Below, in pieces: positions 35,380 to 42,910 of a stretch of DNA of 44,329 bases. Position 1 is the stretch's first letter. Each line of letters begins with the position of its first letter. The DNA comes from an uncultured Pelagibacteraceae bacterium (GTDB taxonomy: Bacteria > Pseudomonadota > Alphaproteobacteria > Pelagibacterales > Pelagibacteraceae). The translations under genes and the position numbers were made by a program. The DNA lies in the NCBI GenBank assembly GCA_902582735.1, contig CACHTB010000006.1, positions 1 through 44,329 of the forward strand, given 5' to 3'. Below the pieces are notes generated by a model. The model did no database searches, was not told the DNA's origin, and was given only the letters and a program-made list of their open reading frames with translations.

Positions 35380-36282
35380 ATGAATATAAAATTGAATACT
35401 AAATCAACGCCACTTGTATCAACTATAATCCCAACTTACAATCATGCTGATTATCTGGGCAAAGCTCTGCAATCTGTTCTAAATCAAACTTATGATAATT
35501 TCGAAGTATTAGTAATTGATGGTAATTCGACTGATAATACCACCGAGGTAATTAATAAATTTAAAGATTCAAGAATTAAATATTTTAAAATTCCTAATTA
35601 TGGAATAATTGCTATATCTAGAAATATGGGTATACGTGCATCAAGTGGCGAATGGATTGCTTTTCTAGATGCTGATGATTGGTGGAGTAAAGATAAACTC
35701 AAAATTTGTATGGAATATTCCAACAATGAGGTAGATCTAGTTTATCATGATTTAAAAATAGTCTCTCAAAAACCCTCATTTTTTGTGAGAAGGAAAACAC
35801 GAACAAGACAATTAAGAAAACCAGTTTTAATTGACTTATTACTTGGCGGAAACATAATACCCAATTCATCGGTGGTGGTTAGAAAAGAGATGCTTGAAAA
35901 AATTGGTTTTATAGACGAACGTAAGGAGCTCGTTGCCTCAGAGGATTACAATACATGGCTTAAAATTTCAAAGTTTTCTGATAAGTTTTTATATTTGCCA
36001 AAAAGTCTGGGTTATTATTTTATTAATAATCAAAATTTTTCTAAAAAAGATATGTCTGCCACATATCGTGAAGCAACTAATAAATTTTTGTCTGATTTAA
36101 GTAGTGCGCAAAAAATAAAGCTTGAGGCAAATTACAAATATATATCAGCACGTTATGATTTCTCACAATCAAACTATAAAAAATCAAAAAATAATTTGTT
36201 ATTTGTATTGAAAAATGGATCTCTAGAACTAAAAATTAAATCTTTATTAATGTTTCTATTAATAATCATTAGTTTAAAATAA
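35380..36282 (+). CDS. Family 2 glycosyltransferase
   Basis: 300 residues. STIIPTYNHADYLGKAL, VLVIDGNSTDNT, AFLDADDWW (DXD metal site) and the SEDYNTWLKI block are family 2 signatures. The last 15 residues are strongly hydrophobic. Its TAA overlaps the ATG of the polymerase gene, so the two are coupled. Probably adds one sugar of the repeat unit; donor unknown. Confidence 0.85.
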   Translation: MNIKLNTKSTPLVSTIIPTYNHADYLGKALQSVLNQTYDNFEVLVIDGNSTDNTTEVINKFKDSRIKYFKIPNYGIIAISRNMGIRASSGEWIAFLDADDWWSKDKLKICMEYSNNEVDLVYHDLKIVSQKPSFFVRRKTRTRQLRKPVLIDLLLGGNIIPNSSVVVRKEMLEKIGFIDERKELVASEDYNTWLKISKFSDKFLYLPKSLGYYFINNQNFSKKDMSATYREATNKFLSDLSSAQKIKLEANYKYISARYDFSQSNYKKSKNNLLFVLKNGSLELKIKSLLMFLLIIISLK

Positions 36283-37505
36283 TGCTCAAATTAAAAAAAA
36301 ATGAAATAAAAATAAGATCTTTATTTTGGTTATTAATAATATTATCCCTTATAAGCCCACCATTTGTATTTGCTGAGGCAATATACTTTGGAAGAGAATT
36401 AAGATTTTTTCTTATACTAAATATTTTAATATTAATTTCATTACAAAATATTAAATTAAGTCAAACTGATCTTCTATTTTTTGTTTTGTTGATTTCAATA
36501 TTGTTCGTTGAAATAATAATTCAAAGAAGCGACTTAAATAATATTATTTCTTTTTATTCTGTTATTTTAATTACTTTTTTATTATTCAAAGTATTAAGTA
36601 AAAATAAAATAAAAACAGATATTTTTTTTAAAAATTGGCTTCATTTTTCATTTATACTCTCTTCAGCAGCAATTATTTCTTTCTTAATCCACCAGTTTAC
36701 AAATATTAATTTAGATATTTTGAATTTCAAATCCTCAGGTAATTTTAATCCAATGTATAATTATAATTTTAGTATTTTTGGTTTTACAATCCCCAAAAAT
36801 TTTACTTTTGGACAGCTTACTAGAGTTGCAAGTTTTTTTAAAGAACCTCAATATGCAGGCATTTTTTTTTCTTTAAACCTAATATTGTCAAAAAAAATAA
36901 GTAATTCAATTTCTAATAAATATTTTATCACAAATTTTTTGGCAGGAATTTTAACTTTTTCAACTACATTCTATTTAGTGTTTGTAATTTTAATGTTTCC
37001 TTATGTGAGAGCAAAACTATCATATTTTGTTTCTGCATTAATTATAACATCACTATTATTAGTTATAGTTTTCTTTTTATTTGATAAAAATGTCGATATT
37101 ATAGAATTATTTCTATCTAATACATCATTTCTCGATCGTTTGGAGCGTAGTATTAGTGGTATTAATGCATTACAAAATGCATCATTGTTCAATTTATTTT
37201 TTGGTCATGGTATTAATAATTATAGCGAATATAACCTTGATAGACTAGACCGAAGTATATCATCAGGTTATCTAATTATGTTATTTGATTTTGGAATTTT
37301 ACTTTCATGTTTGTTTTTTTTGACACTAATTACCATATTAATTAAAAACCTAACTCTTATGTTAACATTTCTAATATATTTAATTGTCTTTCCAGTCTTT
37401 AAGTTTTATTTTGTATGGTTTGTAGTTATATTATGTATTTTATATAATTCAAAAAAACTTTATTTTGATGAAAATAAAACAAATAAACAATTTTATAACA
37501 TCTAA
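36282..37505 (+). CDS. Wzy-like O-antigen polymerase
   Basis: 407 residues with about ten hydrophobic helices spread over the whole length (for example 14-31, 43-54, 63-80, 88-102, 240-262, 335-360, 365-390) and few conserved residues, as usual for Wzy. A loop with YFGRELRFF and the periplasmic-type stretch SGNFNPMYNYNF...FKEPQYAGIF includes the RxxSFxxEPxxxG-like pattern (VASFFKEPQYAG) common to polysaccharide polymerases. It would link lipid-carried repeat units on the periplasmic side. No ligase is recognised. Confidence 0.75.
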   Translation: MLKLKKNEIKIRSLFWLLIILSLISPPFVFAEAIYFGRELRFFLILNILILISLQNIKLSQTDLLFFVLLISILFVEIIIQRSDLNNIISFYSVILITFLLFKVLSKNKIKTDIFFKNWLHFSFILSSAAIISFLIHQFTNINLDILNFKSSGNFNPMYNYNFSIFGFTIPKNFTFGQLTRVASFFKEPQYAGIFFSLNLILSKKISNSISNKYFITNFLAGILTFSTTFYLVFVILMFPYVRAKLSYFVSALIITSLLLVIVFFLFDKNVDIIELFLSNTSFLDRLERSISGINALQNASLFNLFFGHGINNYSEYNLDRLDRSISSGYLIMLFDFGILLSCLFFLTLITILIKNLTLMLTFLIYLIVFPVFKFYFVWFVVILCILYNSKKLYFDENKTNKQFYNI

Positions 37506-37606
37506 AGTCTAAAGTGCTTATATTTTATAAAACCTGTCTATTTAGATCTATGCAGCCATTATTTTTTGTTTTAGTCTAATAAAACCTTAATTAATTTTTT
37601 AGTTTT

Positions 37607-38749
37607 ATGCGTGTTGCTAATATTATAGAGGATGCAAGAATAGCTGGTCCACAAATAAGAAACCTAAAAGTTTCAAAAACTCTTAATAAAAAAATTTTTG
37701 TAACTTTGATTTTTCCAAAAGAAAATTCAAAAATTTTAGAAAATCTTTGTCTTAAACATAGTGTTAACTATTTATCATTATCACTTACAACAATAAAAAA
37801 AAGTTTAATAGGAATTCTTTTTTACATATTCTCTTTTCCGTTCGAAGTATTTAAACTCGCAAAGATATTAAAAAAAAATAATTATGATTTAGTCCACGTG
37901 AGTGGTGGCTGTTGGCAAAGTAAGGGTGTTTTTGCAGCTAAAATTGCTCAAATAAAAGTCGTTTGGGAATTAAATGATACTTATACCCCTACTTTAGTAA
38001 GATTCTTCTTCTTTTTTTTTAGCCGCATGGCTAACGGATTTATATTTGCTTCAGATAGAACAAGAAAATACTACAAAAAATTTATTTCTATAAATACAAA
38101 AAGTTTCATAATTCAATCACCCGTAGATATTAATTTATTTGACCCAAACAAAAAAATTAAAAATGATAAATTTTTAAATAAAAAGAAATTTAAAAAAAAA
38201 ATTATAATTGCAACAGTAGGTAACATTAATCCCAATAAGGGACATATTACTTTCTTAAAAACTGCTAAAAATCTAACGGAATATCAAAAAAAAGTTATTT
38301 TTATAGTTGTTGGCCCAATATATAAAAGCCAAAAAAAGTATTTTAAGTTTTTAAAAAATTTTGTCAAAAGTAATAATATCAGAAATATTTATTTTACTGG
38401 CCCTAAGGAAGATATAAGGCCGCTTTTAAAAGGTACTGATATTTATGTCTGTACATCAAACAACGAGTCCTCGCCTTTAGCCGTGTGGGAAGCTATGGCA
38501 ATGAAAAAACCTATAGTCTCTACAAATGTGGGTGATGTAAGTAAATTTGTTAAAAATCATAAAAATGGTTACGTAGTTAATGTTAAAGATGATAAAAGTT
38601 TAGCAAAATGCTTGTCAAACTTGATAAAAAATACTACGGCCAGAAAAAAATTCGGAAACTTATCAAGAAAAACTGCTAAATATAAACTTAATTTAGATTT
38701 ATGTGCTAATCTACACCTAAAAGCTTATAAAAATATTATGCTTATTTAA
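37607..38749 (+). CDS. Family 4 glycosyltransferase (GT-B)
   Basis: 380 residues. The N-terminal half is a first Rossmann domain with DLVHVSGGCWQSKG. The C-terminal half has ATVGNINPNKGH, IFVVVGP-like IFIVVGP, YFTGPKEDIRPLLKGTDIYVCTS, and ESSPLAVWEAMAMKKPIVSTNVG, the Ex7E donor-binding block of GT4 enzymes. It retains a sugar configuration and probably adds an internal residue. 101 bases separate it from the Wzy-like gene. Confidence 0.85.
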   Translation: MRVANIIEDARIAGPQIRNLKVSKTLNKKIFVTLIFPKENSKILENLCLKHSVNYLSLSLTTIKKSLIGILFYIFSFPFEVFKLAKILKKNNYDLVHVSGGCWQSKGVFAAKIAQIKVVWELNDTYTPTLVRFFFFFFSRMANGFIFASDRTRKYYKKFISINTKSFIIQSPVDINLFDPNKKIKNDKFLNKKKFKKKIIIATVGNINPNKGHITFLKTAKNLTEYQKKVIFIVVGPIYKSQKKYFKFLKNFVKSNNIRNIYFTGPKEDIRPLLKGTDIYVCTSNNESSPLAVWEAMAMKKPIVSTNVGDVSKFVKNHKNGYVVNVKDDKSLAKCLSNLIKNTTARKKFGNLSRKTAKYKLNLDLCANLHLKAYKNIMLI

Positions 38750-38886
38750 ATAAATCTTTTGTAAGAAAATTATTAGGATATGAAAAAAAAAAGATTTTTA
38801 AAAAAATATCCAAAGATTTTTTATTAATAATCTATGTTGAAAAAACTTTTTACAAATCTAAGCTTTTATAAAAGGATACTGAATTT

Positions 38887-39645
38887 TTGAAAATCTCAAT
38901 TATTACTGTAAGTTTAAATAGTGAAACTTTCATAAACGATTGCTTAACTTCTGTGAATCAACAAAACTATAATGATGTTGAGCATATTATCATTGATGGA
39001 GGCTCAACAGATAATACAATAAACATTGTTAAAAAATATCCACATATAAAGATAATTGTATCTGAGCCAGACAAGGGTATCTATGATGCTATGAATAAAG
39101 GAATTGAAATTGCAACAGGAGAAATAATCGGATTTTTAAATTCAGATGACTTTTATGCAAATAATAATGTTTTATCAAATGTTGCTGATATATTTAAAAA
39201 ACAAAATCATATTGATGCCTGTTATGCTGATATGATTTATACAAGCAAATTTGATATTTCAAAAAATGTCCGCTACTGGAAATCAGGTAAATTTTTTCCT
39301 GGTTTATTTTCAAAGGGTTGGTGTCCACCACATCAAACCTTTTTTGTTCGTAGTTCAATATATGAAAAATTTGGTTTTTTTAATCTTGAATATAGTATTG
39401 CCTCAGACGTTGAATTAATGATGCGTTTTCTTGAGGTTAACAAAATAAATACCTTATATGTTTCTGAATTATGGATAAAGATGCGAATGGGTGGGACAAC
39501 AAATAAAAGTTTTAAGAATATCTTATTTCAGAATAAAGAGGTATTACATGCATTAAAAAGGCATAATCTTTCAGTAAATTTTATTAGTTTTATCTTACAT
39601 AAATTTATTTCTCGAAGCTTACAATTTTTAAAAAGTTTAAAATAA
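38887..39645 (+). CDS. Family 2 glycosyltransferase
   Basis: 252 residues from a TTG; an AGGA at 38873-38876 lies 10 bases before it and supports this start. ISIITVSLNSE, HIIIDGGSTDNT, EPDKGIYDAMNKGI and GFLNSDDFY are typical of the WcaA/PGL-type GT2 group. WCPPHQTFF and IASDVELMMRF give the acceptor-side and catalytic Asp. It precedes the WreQ-like gene by 5 bases. Confidence 0.85.
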   Translation: MKISIITVSLNSETFINDCLTSVNQQNYNDVEHIIIDGGSTDNTINIVKKYPHIKIIVSEPDKGIYDAMNKGIEIATGEIIGFLNSDDFYANNNVLSNVADIFKKQNHIDACYADMIYTSKFDISKNVRYWKSGKFFPGLFSKGWCPPHQTFFVRSSIYEKFGFFNLEYSIASDVELMMRFLEVNKINTLYVSELWIKMRMGGTTNKSFKNILFQNKEVLHALKRHNLSVNFISFILHKFISRSLQFLKSLK

Positions 39646-39650
39646 TATAA

Positions 39651-40601
39651 ATGAAAAAAATCTTAGTTACAGGAGCATCAGGGTTTATAGGAAAAGCATT
39701 ATTAAGGAGGTTAATTAAAGAGAGTTGGTTTATTAGAGGTTCAGTGAGAAATCTTGAAAAAATTAAAATTGAGAAAGATATAGAATATATTTCAACAGGA
39801 GATATCACACCAGAAACTGATTGGAAAGAGGCATTAGAAAAAATAGATTGTATTATTCATTGCGCTGCAAAAGTTCATGAAATCAATAAGGAAAAAGATT
39901 TAATTTCTTATAACTTAGTAAATGCTAAAAGTACAAAAAATCTTGCAGAGCAAGCTGCAAAACAAGGAGTCAGAAGATTTATATTTTTAAGTTCAATTAA
40001 AGTAAATGGGGAGAATACAGGTGAAAATTACGAAAAAAAAATATTTACAAACAAAGACATGCCAAATCCACAAGATGCTTACTCAATTTCTAAGTTTGAA
40101 GCTGAAAAAGCATTATGGGAAATTGCCTTAAAAAAAGGTTTAGAGGTAGTTATAGTCCGCTTACCTTTAGTATATGGCTATGGTGTTAAAGGAAATTTAG
40201 AACGTTTGAAAAATTTAATTTATTCTGGAATACCGTTGCCTTTAAAGCTTGTTAATAACAAAAGATCATTAATTGGCATTGATAATTTAATTGAAGCATT
40301 AATTTGCTGTATCAAGCACCCTAATGCTAAAAACAAAACCTTTTTAATTTCTGATGATGATGATGTGTCAACCTCGCAGTTGATCAAACATATGGCAATG
40401 GTTAACGGACGCTCAGTACGTTTGTTTTCATTTCCTATATCTTTGCTAAAACTTTTTGGGCATGTTTTGGGAAAAAAATCTGAAATTGATCGATTGACTG
40501 AATCTCTCCAGTTGGACAGTAAATATATACAACAAACAATTAACTGGAAACCTGCAGTAAGCGTAACTGAAGGCATAAGGCGAATGTACATTGAAAAGTA
40601 A
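39651..40601 (+). CDS. NAD-dependent sugar epimerase/reductase, WreQ-like
   Basis: 316 residues. VTGASGFIGKAL, the GDITPETDWKEAL block, HCAAKVHE, LSSIKVNGE, AYSISK for Tyr-xxx-Lys, RLPLVYGYGVKGN and KRSLIGIDNL fit the subfamily that includes UDP-QuiNAc 4-reductases (WreQ) and related 4-epimerases found next to initiating transferases. With the WbpM/PglF-like dehydratase at the window end it could form UDP-QuiNAc or UDP-FucNAc for the PglC-like transferase. Base composition is less AT-rich than the CDP-sugar genes. Confidence 0.75.
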   Translation: MKKILVTGASGFIGKALLRRLIKESWFIRGSVRNLEKIKIEKDIEYISTGDITPETDWKEALEKIDCIIHCAAKVHEINKEKDLISYNLVNAKSTKNLAEQAAKQGVRRFIFLSSIKVNGENTGENYEKKIFTNKDMPNPQDAYSISKFEAEKALWEIALKKGLEVVIVRLPLVYGYGVKGNLERLKNLIYSGIPLPLKLVNNKRSLIGIDNLIEALICCIKHPNAKNKTFLISDDDDVSTSQLIKHMAMVNGRSVRLFSFPISLLKLFGHVLGKKSEIDRLTESLQLDSKYIQQTINWKPAVSVTEGIRRMYIEK

Positions 40602-40764
40602 ATTTTAGTTTTGTAGATTTTATTTATAATTTTAACTTACAATATTCAGTTTTATAGAATATTAAAAAAAATAATAATTTTTGTGTTATTATTTTGATTA
40701 ATCTTAATTTGATTATTTTAAATTTAGGATATATTACAGTCATCGTTAATTATCGAAAAAATAA

Positions 40765-41442
40765 ATGATTAATTTAATTGTAGTAGCACATCCAGATGAT
40801 GAAATTTTGGGATTTGGAGGAACTGGAGCTAAACTTGTAAAAAAAGGTGAGATAGTACAGCCAATTATTTTAAGCGGAAATGTTCAGGCACGCTCAAAGA
40901 GGCCAGAAGATAATGAATTATTAAAAAATATAATAGAAGCAAATCAGTATCTAGGTTTCAATAAACCTGTATTGGGAGACTTTCCTAATATACGAATGAA
41001 TAATGTTGATCATATCGATTTAGTAAATTTTATTGAACATCAAATACTAAAATTTCAACCAAATAGAATTTTTACACATCACCCTGGCGACCTTAACGAT
41101 GATCACGTACATACAGCAATGGCATGTCTACCAGCTTCAAGGCTTTTTCAACGCAAAAAAGGCATAAAAGCATTAAATGCATTATACTTTATGGAAATTT
41201 TATCATCAACTGACTGGTCCTTTCCATCAATCAAAAAAAATTTTGAACCAGATACTTTTGTAGATATTACAGAAACATTAAATTTAAAACTTAAAGCTTT
41301 ATCTAAATACAAAAATGTAATGAGATCTTCTCCACATCCAAGATCAAGCGAGGTATTAGCTGGCCATGCAAACTCTAGAGGTGGTCAGTGTGGTTATCGA
41401 TATGCTGAAGCATTTCAGTTAGCTTTTAAAAGAGAGATGTGA
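40765..41442 (+). CDS. PIG-L/LmbE family N-deacetylase
   Basis: 225 residues. VVAHPDDEILGFGGT (His9, Asp11, Asp12, Glu13) and HHPGDLNDDHVHT (about 105-117) give the zinc-binding His/Asp set of PIG-L enzymes, with Asp11 or Asp12 as base. SSPHPRS and GQCGYRYAEAF are later family blocks. It probably removes an N-acetyl group from an amino sugar. Next are the PglC-like transferase (1-base gap) and a formyltransferase, suggesting exchange of acetyl for formyl on an early sugar. The 163-base gap before it contains two TTTGATTA copies (40693-40700 and 40708-40715). Confidence 0.85.
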   Translation: MINLIVVAHPDDEILGFGGTGAKLVKKGEIVQPIILSGNVQARSKRPEDNELLKNIIEANQYLGFNKPVLGDFPNIRMNNVDHIDLVNFIEHQILKFQPNRIFTHHPGDLNDDHVHTAMACLPASRLFQRKKGIKALNALYFMEILSSTDWSFPSIKKNFEPDTFVDITETLNLKLKALSKYKNVMRSSPHPRSSEVLAGHANSRGGQCGYRYAEAFQLAFKREM

Positions 41443-41443
41443 G

Positions 41444-42010
41444 GTGTATCTCCGTTTCGGAAAAAGGTTTTTTGATATATTATTTTCATTAGGTGCTTTA
41501 ATTGTTCTTTCACCTATAATTCTATTTATTTCTATATTAATAAAAGTTTTTAATACAGGACCCTTAATTTTTGAGCAAAAACGTATAGGTATTAATAATA
41601 ATTTATTCAATTTTTATAAGTTTAGAAGTATGCCATTGGATACACCTGACATTCCTTCAGACAAAATTAAAAAATTAAATTTAAACTGGATTAGTAAGTT
41701 TATTAGAAGAACGAGTATAGATGAGATACCTCAATTATTTAATATCCTCATAGGCGATATGAGTGTTGTAGGTCCACGTCCAGCTTTGCCAAGTCAAAAA
41801 AAATTAATTAAATTTCGGAGTGAGAGTGGGGTTTTACTTTACAGACCGGGGCTAACAGGTCTCGCTCAAATATCTTCCTATGATGGTATGAAAGAAAATG
41901 TTAAAGCCTTTTATGATAAAAAATATATTAATTCTATCTCTTTTACATCTGACATGTTGATAATTATAAAAACATTTTTTTATTTGTTAAAACCTCCGCC
42001 AGTTTATTAA
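41444..42010 (+). CDS. PglC-like initiating phosphoglycosyl transferase
   Basis: 188 residues from a GTG one base after the deacetylase stop. A single N-terminal hydrophobic segment (about 10-34) contains the Ser23-Pro24 break of the re-entrant helix. GPLIFEQKRIG, FYKFRSM, TSIDEIPQLFN with the catalytic Asp93-Glu94 pair, DMSVVGPRPALP and RPGLTGLAQIS are conserved. The size is that of minimal monotopic PGTs such as PglC. It transfers a phospho-sugar from UDP to undecaprenyl phosphate, starting the repeat unit. Confidence 0.9.
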   Translation: MYLRFGKRFFDILFSLGALIVLSPIILFISILIKVFNTGPLIFEQKRIGINNNLFNFYKFRSMPLDTPDIPSDKIKKLNLNWISKFIRRTSIDEIPQLFNILIGDMSVVGPRPALPSQKKLIKFRSESGVLLYRPGLTGLAQISSYDGMKENVKAFYDKKYINSISFTSDMLIIIKTFFYLLKPPPVY

Positions 42011-42019
42011 AATTAAGTT

Positions 42020-42847
42020 ATGAAATTTGGATTTGTCACCTGCGTTCAATTAGGATTAAGCTCTATGGAAGCATTTTACCATTCAGGTGGTAAATTAGAT
42101 TTTGCTGTTACTTTACCAGACGATATTGCAAAAAATAAATCAGGACGTGTTTATATTGATAACTTTTGTAAACAGAATGATATTCCTCTTTTTAAATATG
42201 AAAGTATTAATAATAAGACTTTAATAGAGACTATTAGAAAAAAAAATATTGACTGGCTATTTGTAATTGGTTGGTCACAAATTGCATCTAAAGATTTTTT
42301 AAATTCAACAAAAAAAGGTGTTATTGGTATGCATCCAACATTACTTCCTGAGGGTCGCGGACGAGCATCAATACCATGGGCAATATTAAAAAATTTAGAT
42401 AGAACAGGGGTAACAATGTTTAAAATGGATGAAGGTGTTGATAGTGGACCAATTTTAGACAAAATTGAAATACCTTTAGATGGAAAAATTAATGCTACTA
42501 AACTTTATAAACTAGTTGTTGATGCACACTTTAAATTAATAAGAAAAACCTCAAAAGATTTACTTAATAATAAATTTAAATTAATTGCCCAAGACAACTC
42601 GAAAGCATCAATATGGCCAGGTCGCAAACCAGAAGATGGTGAAATTAATTTAGAAGGATCTATATATGATGCAGAAAAACTTATTAGAGCTGTTACGCAC
42701 CCTTACCCAGGGGCTTTTTATTTTCACAAAGGAATTAAACGCATCGTCTGGTCAGCCAGAGTCCTTGAAAATTATGATAATAACATAAAAAATAGTAATA
42801 CGATAAAATTTAATGATGGGGTTTTGCTAATCTTAAATTATTGTTAA
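42020..42847 (+). CDS. Formyltransferase-fold protein, sugar N-formyltransferase candidate
   Basis: 275 residues. WLFVIGWSQIAS, GMHPTLLPEGRGRASIPWAI (His105) and DEGVDSGPIL (Asp141) follow the formyltetrahydrofolate-dependent transferase fold. The Asn that usually stands two residues before the catalytic His is Gly103 here, so the Asn-His-Asp triad is incomplete. A C-terminal domain from about 205 has IWPGRKPEDGEINL and VTHPYPGAF, as in the Fmt/ArnA C-terminal half. Located between the PGT and the dehydratase, it could formylate a 4-amino or deacetylated sugar. Confidence 0.75.
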   Translation: MKFGFVTCVQLGLSSMEAFYHSGGKLDFAVTLPDDIAKNKSGRVYIDNFCKQNDIPLFKYESINNKTLIETIRKKNIDWLFVIGWSQIASKDFLNSTKKGVIGMHPTLLPEGRGRASIPWAILKNLDRTGVTMFKMDEGVDSGPILDKIEIPLDGKINATKLYKLVVDAHFKLIRKTSKDLLNNKFKLIAQDNSKASIWPGRKPEDGEINLEGSIYDAEKLIRAVTHPYPGAFYFHKGIKRIVWSARVLENYDNNIKNSNTIKFNDGVLLILNYC

Positions 42848-42854
42848 TTTTATA

Positions 42855-42863
42855 TGTTATAAT
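42855..42863 (+). promoter_or_regulatory. Extended -10 promoter candidate
   Basis: TGTTATAAT is a perfect extended -10 element (TGn followed by TATAAT), 47 bases before the ATG at 42911, in the 63-base gap after the formyltransferase gene. No -35 match at standard spacing, as is common with extended -10 promoters. Confidence 0.45.
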
Positions 42864-42910
42864 GATACAACAATAATACATAAATAATACGTATAAAATA
42901 AAATAAAATT

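Noticed and set aside
38780..38875. Small 30-residue frame, lysine-rich, between two glycosyltransferase genes
   Set aside because: Dominated by A runs, no family resemblance and its AGGA is too close to the ATG; most likely chance.
40220..40591. 123-residue minus-strand frame inside the WreQ-like gene
   Set aside because: Mirror of a well-supported coding gene, no recognisable domain.
40693..40715. Two TTTGATTA copies with the palindrome GATTAATC (40696-40703) before the deacetylase gene
   Set aside because: Too short and AT-rich to distinguish from chance; kept only as a remark in the gene entry.
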